This document shows, in pieces, positions 25,830 to 33,768 of a stretch of DNA of 64,000 nt; the stretch's first letter is position 1, and each line of letters begins with the position of its first letter. The stretch comes from Streptomyces sp. MBT53 (GTDB lineage Bacteria; Actinomycetota; Actinomycetes; Streptomycetales; Streptomycetaceae). The notes beneath the pieces are model-generated. The model saw only the letters and a program-made list of their open reading frames with translations. It was not told the DNA's origin and did no database searches. The position numbers and the translations under genes were made by a program. The DNA is taken from the NCBI RefSeq assembly GCF_016654115.1, contig NZ_JAEQAZ010000002.1:91125-155124 (forward strand), written 5' to 3'.

Positions 25830-26524
25830 CCGTACGTGTGCTCGTCGTCGACGACCAGGAGATCGTCCGGACCGCGCTGCGGCTGGTCATCGACCGCCGG
25901 GAGGGCCTGTCTGTCGTCGGCGAGGCGGCGGACGGTGAACAGGCCGTGGCGCGGGCGGTCGAACTCCGGCCCGACGTCGTGCTGATGGACGTACGCATGC
26001 CCGGCACGACCGGCGTCGAGGCCACCCGGCGCATCGTCCGCGACTGGCCCGGGCCGGGGCCCGCGCCGCGGGTCGTCGTCCTCACCACGTTCGACCTGGA
26101 CGAGTACGTGCACGCGGCGCTTCGCGCGGGCGCGGCCGGCTTCCTGCTGAAGAACAGCCGTCCCGACGACCTCGCCCGCGCCCTCCACGCGGCGGTCGAC
26201 GGGGAGCCCGTGCTCGCGCCGAGCGTCACGCGTCGGCTCATCGACACCCTGACCGCGGTGCCCACCGCGCTCCTCCCCGGCACCCCGGACACGCCACCGG
26301 CACCCGGCGAGCCCGCGCTGACGGAACTGCTCACCGAGCGCGAACTGCAGGTCCTCGTCCTGGTCGCGCGCGGCCTCTCCAACTCCCGGATCGCCTCCGA
26401 CCTCGGGCTCAGCGAGGCGAACGTGAAGAGCCGCGTCAACCGCATCCTCACCCGCCTCGGCCTCGACAACCGGGTGCAGGCCGCCCTGATCGCGCAGCGC
26501 GCGGGCCTCACGGGAACCCCGTGA
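25826..26524 (+). CDS. NarL/FixJ-family response regulator
   Basis: 232 residues. Receiver domain with the DD pair in LVVDDQE and phosphoacceptor Asp in LMDVRMPG (about residue 54), Thr in VVLTTF and Lys in FLLKNS. A Pro/Thr-rich linker follows, then the LuxR-type HTH (LTERELQVLVLVARGLSNSRIASDLGLSEANVKSRVNRIL). Partner of the overlapping kinase. Targets unknown; the divergent Lnt gene and the downstream epimerase gene are candidates by position only. Confidence 0.93.
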   Translation: MTVRVLVVDDQEIVRTALRLVIDRREGLSVVGEAADGEQAVARAVELRPDVVLMDVRMPGTTGVEATRRIVRDWPGPGPAPRVVVLTTFDLDEYVHAALRAGAAGFLLKNSRPDDLARALHAAVDGEPVLAPSVTRRLIDTLTAVPTALLPGTPDTPPAPGEPALTELLTERELQVLVLVARGLSNSRIASDLGLSEANVKSRVNRILTRLGLDNRVQAALIAQRAGLTGTP

Positions 26525-26599
26525 GCAGGTCTTACGGACCGATGACACGGCGGCCGTGACACTGCCGCCCGCCGGGTCCGCGGTCCTAGCGTCTGACCC

Positions 26600-27598
26600 A
26601 TGCGAGTACTGGTCACCGGCGGTGCCGGGTTCATCGGGTCCCATGTCGTCGAGGCGCTGACCGCACGCGGGCACGAAGCGGTCGTCTTCGACCTGCGCGA
26701 CGGCCACGAGGTGCGCAATCCCCAGGCGGTCGCGTCCGCGCTGCCGGGCGTCGACGCCGTATGCCATCAGGCGGCGAAGGTCGGACTGGGCACGGGATTC
26801 GGCGACGCGCCCGACTATGTCTCCCACAACGACCTCGGCACGGCCGTGCTGCTCAGCGCGATGGCCGAGGCGGGGGTGCGCCGACTGGTGCTCGCCGGGT
26901 CGATGGTCGTCTACGGCGAGGGCGCCTACACCTGCGAGCGGCACGGCCCCGTACGGCCGGGGCCCCGAGCCGCGGCCGACCTGGACGCCGGGTGCTTCGA
27001 GCCCCGATGTCCGCGCTGCGGCGAGGAGTTGACGCCGGGACTGGTGGGCGAGGACGCTCCGGTCGATCCCCGCAACGTGTACGCGACGACCAAGCTGACC
27101 CAGGAGCATCTGGCGGCGAACTGGGCGCGCGCCACGGGTGGTTCGGCCGTCTCGCTGCGCTACCACAACGTGTACGGCCCGAGGATGCCGCGCGACACCC
27201 CGTACGCCGGGGTCGCCTCCTTCTTCCGGTCCGCACTCGCCCGTGGCGAGGCCCCGAAGGTGTTCGAGGACGGCGGCCAGCGGCGGGACTTCGTACATGT
27301 ACGGGACGTCGCGGGGGCCAACGTGACGGCGCTGGAGTCCGAGTCCCGGGCGGGGGCGCTGACCGCGTACAACACCGGCAGCGGGGACCCGCACACGGTC
27401 GGCGAGATGGCGCACGCGCTGGCCGCCGCGTACGGCGGGCCCGAGCCCGTGGTCACCGGGGAGTACCGGCTCGGCGACGTCCGCCACATCACGGCGGACT
27501 CGTCCCGGCTGCGGGCCGAGCTGGGCTGGAAGGCGGAGGTCGGATTCCCGGAGGGGATGCGGGAGTTCGCGGTGTCGAAGCTGCGCGGGGAGCGGTAG
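26600..27598 (+). CDS. NAD-dependent epimerase/dehydratase with a four-cysteine insert
   Basis: 332 residues, extended SDR fold. GGAGFIGSH near the N-terminus binds NAD; the catalytic YATTK is Y161xxxK165, and VYGPRMPRDTPYAG and FEDGGQRRDFVHVRDVAGAN are typical of UDP-glucose-4-epimerase-like enzymes. Between the Ser/Tyr elements it has an insert with Cys112, Cys132, Cys137 and Cys140 (CFEPRCPRCGEEL), which looks like a structural zinc site and is absent from GalE. Probably modifies a nucleotide sugar for surface glycans. ATG 26600; a -10-like TAGCGT lies at 26587-26592. Confidence 0.88.
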   Translation: MRVLVTGGAGFIGSHVVEALTARGHEAVVFDLRDGHEVRNPQAVASALPGVDAVCHQAAKVGLGTGFGDAPDYVSHNDLGTAVLLSAMAEAGVRRLVLAGSMVVYGEGAYTCERHGPVRPGPRAAADLDAGCFEPRCPRCGEELTPGLVGEDAPVDPRNVYATTKLTQEHLAANWARATGGSAVSLRYHNVYGPRMPRDTPYAGVASFFRSALARGEAPKVFEDGGQRRDFVHVRDVAGANVTALESESRAGALTAYNTGSGDPHTVGEMAHALAAAYGGPEPVVTGEYRLGDVRHITADSSRLRAELGWKAEVGFPEGMREFAVSKLRGER

Positions 27599-27639
27599 CG
27601 GCTGGGCGGCCGGGGCGCTCCTGCGTTCGCCGCCCGGCG

Positions 27640-27915
27640 GCCGCCCCTCGGCCTGTCTTTCGGCTCGGCCCGGCGACTGTCGCTCGCGGCCCTGCCGGGC
27701 GGCTGCCCCCTCGGCCTGGCCAGCGGCTGTCCCCGGCCCGACCTGGCGCCGTCCCTCGGTCCGATCCCACGCCTGTCTCCGGTCCGATCCGACGCCTGCC
27801 CCCGCCCTGACCTGGCGCCGGCCCTCGGTCCGGCCCGGCGGCTGTCCCTCGGTCCGATCCGACGCCTGCTCCCGGTCCGGCCTGGCGCTGTCCCTCGGTC
27901 CGGCCGGGCGGCCGA
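27640..27915. repeat. degenerate ~23-bp tandem repeat (minisatellite)
   Basis: The 332-bp gap between the convergent epimerase and kinase genes holds no gene. It is made of imperfect repeats combining CCCTCGGTCCG, ATCCGACGCCTG and GGCCTGGCG. CCCTCGGTCCG occurs at about 27753, 27822, 27846 and 27892, spacings close to multiples of 23 bp. Long frames crossing it are shadows. Confidence 0.65.
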
Positions 27916-27930
27916 GGGAGCCTGCGGTGT

Positions 27931-29043
27931 TCAGCCCTCGGCCATCGGCAGTGTCACCTCGAAGCGGCAGCCGCCGGACACGTTCCGTACGGCGGCCCGG
28001 CCCTGGTGGGCCTCGACGATGCCGCGCACGATCGCCAGGCCCAGGCCCGCCCCCGCCGGAGGCGTCCGCGCGTGGGTGCCGCGCCAGCCCGTGTCGAAGA
28101 CTCGGGGCAGATCCTCCTCCGGGATACCGCCGCAGCCGTCCGTCACGGACAGCACCACGCCCTCGGCGGACCGCTCGGCGGCGACCGCGACCGTGCCGTC
28201 GGCCGGTGTCCGCCGGATCGCGTTGACCAGCAGGTTTCCCAGCACCCGGCTCATCTCGCGGCCGTCCACCTCGACCGGCACCGCCACGATCCGGTCGCCG
28301 ACCAGCCGTACCCCGTGCTCGCGGGCGAGGGGGTCCGCGCCGGCGAGGGCGTCGCCGATCAGGTCGTAGAGCGACATCCGCGACGGGGAGAGCGTGAGGG
28401 TCCCGGCGTGTATGCGGGAGAGTTCGAAGAGGTCGCCGACCATGTCGTTGAGGCGTTCGACCTCGGTGCGGATCTGGCGCAGATAGCGGTCGGGGTCGGC
28501 GGCGACGCCGTCCTCCAGGGCCTCGGACATCGCGCGCAGTCCGGCGAGCGGGGTGCGCAGATCGTGGGAGATCCAGGCGACGAGTTCGCGGCGCGAGGAC
28601 TCCAACGCGCGTTCGCGGTCCCGGGATTCGGCGAGCTTGGCGCTGGTCGCGGCCAACTCCCGGCTCAGGTCGGCCAGTTCGGCCGTCGCCGCGCCCTCGG
28701 GTGCCGAGAAGTCGCCGCCGTCGCCGAAGTCCCGTGCGGCGCGCGTGAGTTCACGGCTGCCGGCGACGACCCAGCGGCCGAGCAGCAGCGCCGTGAGCAG
28801 GGAGACCACGGCCGCCATGGCGACGACGGTGGTGACGACGGACAGGTCGTGCGAGGACAGGAACATCGCCTGGGCCACCGCCAGCGTGCCCGCGAACATC
28901 GCCGTCACCGCGACCGCGGCGACCACGGACACGGACGCGGTGAGCGACCGCCGGCGCAGCAGCCAGAGCGCGCCCGCGCCGAGCACCCCGGCCCCGGCGG
29001 CGCCCAGAAAGGCGAACAGGGCGATGAGGACCATGTCGCGCAT
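27931..29043 (-). CDS. OmpR-type sensor histidine kinase
   Basis: 370 residues. Two N-terminal membrane regions (about 5-30 and 40-90), a HAMP-like linker, then the HisKA box RRELVAWISHDLRTPLAGLRAMSEALEDG with the active His, an N box (LGNLLVNAIRRTP), DGCGGIPEEDLPRVF and the ATP lid GAGLGLAIVRGIVEAHQG. It has almost no extracytoplasmic loop, so it probably senses a membrane or intracellular cue. The start ATG 29043 follows the regulator stop by 2 bp; the pair is an operon. Confidence 0.92.
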   Translation of the reverse strand: MRDMVLIALFAFLGAAGAGVLGAGALWLLRRRSLTASVSVVAAVAVTAMFAGTLAVAQAMFLSSHDLSVVTTVVAMAAVVSLLTALLLGRWVVAGSRELTRAARDFGDGGDFSAPEGAATAELADLSRELAATSAKLAESRDRERALESSRRELVAWISHDLRTPLAGLRAMSEALEDGVAADPDRYLRQIRTEVERLNDMVGDLFELSRIHAGTLTLSPSRMSLYDLIGDALAGADPLAREHGVRLVGDRIVAVPVEVDGREMSRVLGNLLVNAIRRTPADGTVAVAAERSAEGVVLSVTDGCGGIPEEDLPRVFDTGWRGTHARTPPAGAGLGLAIVRGIVEAHQGRAAVRNVSGGCRFEVTLPMAEG

Positions 29044-29045
29044 GA

Positions 29046-29801
29046 TCAGCCTTCCTCTACGGAGCCGGTGCGGGCGGGCTCGAAGCGGTAGCCGACGCCC
29101 CACACCGTCTGGATCAGGCGGGGTCTGGCGGGGTCGTCCTCGACCTTGCCGCGCAGCCGTCGCACATGCACGGTGACGGTCGACAGGTCGCCGAAGTCCC
29201 ATCCCCAGACCTCCCGCATCAGGTCCTCCCGGCTGAAGGCGCGCCCGGGGTGCCGTAGGAAGAAGGCGAGGAGGTCGAACTCCCGGAGGGTGAGGGCGAG
29301 TTCGGTGCCGTTCTTGGTGGCGCGGCGGGCGGCGGGGTCGGCGGTGAGTCCCGCCGAGCGCAGGGGACGGGTCACGGCCGGGGGGCCGCTGCGGCGCAGG
29401 ACGGACTCCACGCGGAGGACGAGTTCGCGTGGGCTGAACGGCTTGGTCACGTAGTCGTCGGCGCCGACCTCCAGGCCCAGGATCCGGTCGTCCTCGTCGC
29501 CGCGCGCGGTGAGCATGATGACCGGCACAGGTCCGTGGCCGCGCAGCCGACGGCACACCTCCAGGCCGTCCATGCCCGGCAGCATCAGGTCGAGGACCAC
29601 CAGGTCCGGCCAGTGCGCGGCGGCGCGGGCGAGCGCGCCCGGCCCGTCCTCGGCGCGGTCCACGACGTATCCGGCGCGGTCGAGGTATCCGGAGACGACC
29701 TCGGCGACGGTCGGGTCGTCGTCGACCACGAGGACGCGCGTCGGGTGGGCCTGCCCGCTCTCGACGGGCACGGCACCTGGGGATTCGTACGGCTGCTGCA
29801 T
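29046..29801 (-). CDS. OmpR/PhoB-family response regulator
   Basis: 251 residues. Receiver domain with VLVVDDDPTV, phosphoacceptor Asp in VVLDLMLPGMDG and the conserved Lys in YVTKPFSPREL; then a C-terminal winged HTH (LTLREFDLLAFFLRHPGRAFSRE and the VTVHVRRLRGKVE recognition helix). First gene of the operon with the kinase. Divergent from the GT2 gene at 29916, about 115 bp away, so autoregulation and control of the glycosyltransferase group are plausible. Confidence 0.93.
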   Translation of the reverse strand: MQQPYESPGAVPVESGQAHPTRVLVVDDDPTVAEVVSGYLDRAGYVVDRAEDGPGALARAAAHWPDLVVLDLMLPGMDGLEVCRRLRGHGPVPVIMLTARGDEDDRILGLEVGADDYVTKPFSPRELVLRVESVLRRSGPPAVTRPLRSAGLTADPAARRATKNGTELALTLREFDLLAFFLRHPGRAFSREDLMREVWGWDFGDLSTVTVHVRRLRGKVEDDPARPRLIQTVWGVGYRFEPARTGSVEEG

Positions 29802-29915
29802 GTCATCAAGGGTCCCACCGGCCGCGCCCGCCTTCCGAATCCGCTGCCCCGACGTCCGTGTTTCGTAAGGAACCGAAGCCCGTTATGCCGGATTCACGCT
29901 CGTAGGGTGAAAGCC

Positions 29916-30650
29916 GTGACGACACCTCCCCCACCAGATCCGGACCCGGCGCCCGTCGACGTGGTCCTCCCCTGCCTCGACGAGGCCGAGGCCCTGCCCT
30001 GGGTACTGGCCCGCATTCCGCGGGGCTGGCGCGCGCTGGTCGTGGACAACGGGTCCACGGACGGTTCGGCGGCCCTCGCCCACAGCCTCGGCGCCACCGT
30101 CGTGCGCGAGGAGCGCCGCGGGTTCGGCGCCGCCTGCCACGCCGGGCTGCTGGCCGCCACCGCGGACATCGTGTGTTTCTGCGACTGCGACGCCTCGCTC
30201 GACCCGTCCCTGCTGGTGGACTTCGTGCGCGAGGTACGCGACGGCGAGGCCGATCTCGTGCTCGGGCGGCGCCGCCCGCAGGGGCGCGGGGCCTGGCCCG
30301 CGCACGCCCGGGCGGGCAACCTCGCACTGGCCCGGATGCTGCGCCGCCGCACCGGACTGCGGCTGCACGACCTGGGCCCGCTGCGGGCCGCCCGCCGCAC
30401 GGAGCTGCTCGCCCTCGGCCTCACCGACCGCCGCAGCGGCTATCCGCTCCAGATGGTGGTGCGCGCCGCCGACGCCGGTCTGCGCGTCGCCGAGCACGAC
30501 GTGCCGTATCTGCCGCGCACCGGCGCCTCCAAGGTCACCGGGACCTGGCGCGGCACCTGGCACGCGGTACGGGACATGCGCCGGGTACTGGCCGAACCCG
30601 CGACAGCGCCGACAGCCGTCCCCTCACCTCAAGGAGCCCATTCCCGGTGA
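29916..30650 (+). CDS. family 2 glycosyltransferase
   Basis: 244 residues, GT-A fold: VDVVLPCLDEAEALPWVLARIP at the N-terminus, VVDNGSTDGS and the metal-binding motif CDCDASLDP (DxD type) around residue 85. It resembles dolichol-phosphate-mannose or rSAM/selenodomain-associated transferase 2 type enzymes that make lipid- or small-molecule glycosides from nucleotide sugars. Start GTG 29916 (MTTPPPPD) is chosen because GGTGA lies a few bases upstream; GTG 29907 is an alternative. It overlaps the DUF2064 gene by GTGA. Confidence 0.87.
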   Translation: MTTPPPPDPDPAPVDVVLPCLDEAEALPWVLARIPRGWRALVVDNGSTDGSAALAHSLGATVVREERRGFGAACHAGLLAATADIVCFCDCDASLDPSLLVDFVREVRDGEADLVLGRRRPQGRGAWPAHARAGNLALARMLRRRTGLRLHDLGPLRAARRTELLALGLTDRRSGYPLQMVVRAADAGLRVAEHDVPYLPRTGASKVTGTWRGTWHAVRDMRRVLAEPATAPTAVPSPQGAHSR

Positions 30651-31264
30651 CCACCCTTCTCGTCATCGCCAAGGAACCGCGCCCAGGACGGGTGAAGACC
30701 CGGCTGACTCCGCCGTTCTCGCCCGAGGAGGCCGCCGCGCTCGCCGAGGCCTCGCTCGCCGACACCCTGCACGTACTGCTGGCGACGCCCGCACGGCGCC
30801 GGGTGCTGGTGCTCGACGGAACGCCGGGCCCCTGGCTGCCGCCGGGCTTCGACGTCGTACCGCAGTGCGGAGGCGGGCTCGACGAACGGCTCGCCGCCGC
30901 CTTCGCGGGCTGTGACGGGCCCGCGCTGCTGATCGGCATGGACACCCCGCAGGTGACGCCCGCGCTCCTCACCGTCGACTTCGCCGACTGCGACGCGTAC
31001 TTCGGCCCGGCCGAGGACGGCGGCTTCTGGGCGCTCGGCCTCGCCGACCCCGATCCGGCGCTCCTGCGGGGCGTACCGATGTCGACACCGACCACCGGCG
31101 CCGTACAACGCGCCCGGCTGACCGCCGCGGGCCTGCGCGTCCGCGACCTTCCGCCTCTGCGGGACGTCGACACGGCGTACGACGCCGAGCTGGTCGCCGC
31201 CGAGGCGCCGGAGGGGCGGTTCGCGAGGGAACTGGCGCGGCTGAGGACGGGAGTCGGCAGGTGA
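30647..31264 (+). CDS. DUF2064 / TIGR04282-family glycosyltransferase
   Basis: 205 residues. VIAKEPRPGRVKTRLTPP near the N-terminus is the signature of the TIGR04282 transferase family (rSAM/selenodomain-associated transferase 1), a GT-A-like nucleotidyl/glycosyl transferase. ALLIGMDTPQVTP and FGPAEDGGFWALGL mark the active-site strands. Members usually pair with a family 2 transferase, as here. The ribosome binding site AAGGAG lies at 30631-30636. It overlaps both neighbours by four bases (GTGA). Substrate unknown; the family is linked with arsenosugar-type or related glycosylation in some bacteria. Confidence 0.85.
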   Translation: MTTLLVIAKEPRPGRVKTRLTPPFSPEEAAALAEASLADTLHVLLATPARRRVLVLDGTPGPWLPPGFDVVPQCGGGLDERLAAAFAGCDGPALLIGMDTPQVTPALLTVDFADCDAYFGPAEDGGFWALGLADPDPALLRGVPMSTPTTGAVQRARLTAAGLRVRDLPPLRDVDTAYDAELVAAEAPEGRFARELARLRTGVGR

Positions 31265-32094
31265 GGGCGGCGCGTCCGGTGCCGACCGGTGAGGGCGCGC
31301 GCCCCGTAACCACCCTCGTCGACTGTGCGCCCTCGGACTCCCCCGCACGCCCCTGGTCCGCCGACCCGTACACCGACGCCCTGCGCACCGGTCGCGGCCC
31401 GCTCTTCCTCCGCCGTACCGACGGCTGGCTGCTGCCCCTGGAGGTGGAGCGCTGGTGCGCGGAGGCGGACGCGGCGGACCGGGAGGTGCTGCGCCGGTGC
31501 GAGGGGGCCGTGCTCGACGTGGGCTGCGGGCCTGGGCGGCTCGTCGCGGCGCTCGCCGCGCAGGGGCGGCCGGTGCTGGGCATCGACGTCAGCGATGCCG
31601 CCGTCGCGCACACCGTCCGGCTGGGCGGGCAGGCACTGCGCCGGTCCGTCTTCGAAGCCGTCCCCGGCGAGGGCCGCTGGGACACCGCCCTCCTCATCGA
31701 CGGCAACGTCGGCATCGGCGGCGACCCGCACGCCCTGCTGCGGCGGATGTCCCAACTCCTCGCCGATAAAGGGCTGTTGATTGTCGAGACCGCTCCGGTC
31801 GACGTCGACGAACGGGTACGGGTGCGGGTCGCCGACGGCCGTGGAGCCTCCGGTACGTCCTTCCCGTGGGCCCGTCTCGGCACCCCGGCCCTGTTGCGCC
31901 ACGCCGGCTGGGCCGGGTGGCGCCCGGAGGGTCAGTGGACGGCCGACGACCGCTCCTTCCTCGCCCTGCGCAACCGCAGCAGCCGCAGCGACCGCAGGAC
32001 GAGCAGCACGGCCGAACCGCCGAACAGCGCCGCCGTGACCAACAGCCAGCGGGACAGGAACCCGTCGCCGGAGAGCGTGGTGGCGGACCTGTAG
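31261..32094 (+). CDS. class I SAM-dependent methyltransferase
   Basis: 277 residues. Motif I AVLDVGCGPGRLVAAL (about 83-98), then the acidic loop VLGIDVSDAA, LLIDGNVGIGGDP and KGLLIVETAPV. Third gene of the GT2-DUF2064-methyltransferase string, GTG start overlapping the previous stop. The last ~40 residues are Arg/Ser-rich and lie antisense to the 3' end of the membrane protein gene at 31932, a 163-bp tail-to-tail overlap, and are probably functionally irrelevant. It likely modifies the glycan or lipid made by its neighbours. Confidence 0.82.
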   Translation: MRAARPVPTGEGARPVTTLVDCAPSDSPARPWSADPYTDALRTGRGPLFLRRTDGWLLPLEVERWCAEADAADREVLRRCEGAVLDVGCGPGRLVAALAAQGRPVLGIDVSDAAVAHTVRLGGQALRRSVFEAVPGEGRWDTALLIDGNVGIGGDPHALLRRMSQLLADKGLLIVETAPVDVDERVRVRVADGRGASGTSFPWARLGTPALLRHAGWAGWRPEGQWTADDRSFLALRNRSSRSDRRTSSTAEPPNSAAVTNSQRDRNPSPESVVADL

Positions 32095-32417
32095 CGGTCC
32101 GCGACCTCCCCGCTGATCAGCGGGAACCACACCAGCAGCAGAAGACCGGAGAGCAGCGCCGGGACCCGGACGTACCTCGTCCACTCCCGGTGTCCTGCGG
32201 CGCCCAGCACCCGTGCGAGAGCCTTGTCCGCGCCCGCGTACAACGGCACCAGCACCAGGTCGTGCAGCACCGCCGCGCCCACCAACCACAGGGCCACCCC
32301 GAACCAGTCGTCCGCGAGCAGCCGCACCCCCGCATAAGCCGCGAGCGCGAACGAGCAGGCCAGCAGAAGGAGTTGCAGCGGGCTGCCGAGGGACGGCCTC
32401 CTGAACGGAACGCGCAT
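31932..32417 (-). CDS. small integral membrane protein downstream of the molybdenum oxidoreductase
   Basis: 161 residues with four predicted membrane helices: LLLLACSFALAAYAGVRLL, WLVGAAVLHDLVLVPLYAG, VPALLSGLLLLVWFPLI and LLVTAALFGGSAVLLVL. No known domain is recognised. Its ATG overlaps the oxidoreductase stop by one base (TGATG), so it is probably co-translated and may support electron transfer or membrane docking. Its 3' end overlaps the convergent methyltransferase gene by 163 bp. Confidence 0.7.
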   Translation of the reverse strand: MRVPFRRPSLGSPLQLLLLACSFALAAYAGVRLLADDWFGVALWLVGAAVLHDLVLVPLYAGADKALARVLGAAGHREWTRYVRVPALLSGLLLLVWFPLISGEVADRYRSATTLSGDGFLSRWLLVTAALFGGSAVLLVLRSLRLLRLRRARKERSSAVH

Positions 32418-33655
32418 CACAGGTCTCCGAAGGTCATACGGGCCACCCATTTGGTGTTGAGCACGCCGGGTGCCGCGGGGACGATCACGCGGGCGGGGTA
32501 GCCGTGGTCGGGGGTGAGGTCCGCGCCGTTGACGAACAGGGCGAGCAGCGAGCGCGGGTCGCGGACCTGGTTGTCGCGCAGGGCGGACCGGCGGAACGCC
32601 CCGTGCCGTTGCAGGGACTCCACCAGGACGTCGGGGGCGGTGTCGGTGTCGTAGCCGACGAGTGCCGCGAGATCCCGCAGCCGTACGCCTCGCCACCACT
32701 GGTCGGAGGTCGACCAGCCCTCCACGCAGGCGATGGGCAACGCGGCGCTGTGCAGCGGGAGTTGGAGCAGTGCGGCGCGGTCCAGCCTGACCGTGCGGCC
32801 GTTGCCCTCGACGACCAGTCGCCACGCGTCCTCGGACGTCTCCCTGGCGTCGATGCCGACCGCCGTCGCCGTCTTGTTGATCTGGAAGGCGCCGGGTCCT
32901 GAGCCCGGTTCGGGTCCGCCGTGCGGTGCGAAGAGGGCGGTCTCCCGCAGTGGTCCGTCGAAGCCTCGGCCCACTGTCGTGCCGAACAGCAGCAGCGATC
33001 CGCCGCCGACCACGCCGAGGGCACCACGTCGCGAGACGGTGCGTTCGGCGGGGTTCGGGGACACCAACTCACCTTCCTCTGCCGGGTGTTCGCCCCTGAT
33101 GTGGCGCAGGTTGCGCAGGGCCGCCGGTGTCTTCAGGACGGCGTGGGCGAGGAAGGCGGCGAAGAAGACCCAGGCGCCGTAGAAGTGCAGGGGGTAGAAG
33201 GAGCCGGGGAAGACGTAGTCGAGCTGGACGTTGAGGACGCCCGTGGTGAACTCGAACAGGCCGCCGCCCACGAGGAGCAGCAGCGAGAGGCGTTCCAGCG
33301 CGTGGGTGAGGGAGCGGGCCGGCGGCAGGGCGAAGAGCTTGGGGACGACCGACCACAGCTTCGCCAGCAGGACGGGGATCAGTGCGATGCCGAGGGTGAC
33401 GTGCGTGCCCTGGGTGAGGCGGTACAGCCAGGACGGGTCGGTCGGCCAGGCGAAGAGATAGAAGCCCAGGAGGCCCTTGTCGGGGGTCTGGTCGTTCACC
33501 GGCGAGAGGTCCGGGTTGTAGGCCGCGTACGACAGCAGACCCGTCACGAACAGCACGGTGATCCCGACGAGCAGCACGATGCCCAGCACTGAGGTGAACC
33601 AGGGGCCGCGCAGCGGGCTGCGCCAGAAGGCGGGCGAGGAGGGGGAGCGTGGCAT
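32417..33655 (-). CDS. molybdopterin-dependent oxidoreductase with N-terminal membrane cytochrome-like domain
   Basis: 412 residues in two parts. Residues 1-185 have about four membrane helices with several His residues (H85, H157, H171) like a cytochrome b561-type domain. A second membrane-targeting segment follows, containing a twin-arginine motif S208-R-R-G-A-L-G. Residues 250-412 form a sulfite-oxidase-type molybdopterin domain, with the expected molybdenum-ligand Cys at C310 in PIACVEGWS and a RVIVPAAPGVLNTKWV end. The catalytic domain therefore probably faces outside. Start ATG 33655; ATG 33703 is possible. Confidence 0.85.
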   Translation of the reverse strand: MPRSPSSPAFWRSPLRGPWFTSVLGIVLLVGITVLFVTGLLSYAAYNPDLSPVNDQTPDKGLLGFYLFAWPTDPSWLYRLTQGTHVTLGIALIPVLLAKLWSVVPKLFALPPARSLTHALERLSLLLLVGGGLFEFTTGVLNVQLDYVFPGSFYPLHFYGAWVFFAAFLAHAVLKTPAALRNLRHIRGEHPAEEGELVSPNPAERTVSRRGALGVVGGGSLLLFGTTVGRGFDGPLRETALFAPHGGPEPGSGPGAFQINKTATAVGIDARETSEDAWRLVVEGNGRTVRLDRAALLQLPLHSAALPIACVEGWSTSDQWWRGVRLRDLAALVGYDTDTAPDVLVESLQRHGAFRRSALRDNQVRDPRSLLALFVNGADLTPDHGYPARVIVPAAPGVLNTKWVARMTFGDL

Positions 33656-33768
33656 GCCCCGACCGTAGGCCGGGGACACCCCCCGAACGGGTTCGCAAAC
33701 CATGACGAAACCCTGACGTCTGCCTCGGCGGCGGCTCCGCAGGACGCACCCCGACCTAGCGTGTCGAT

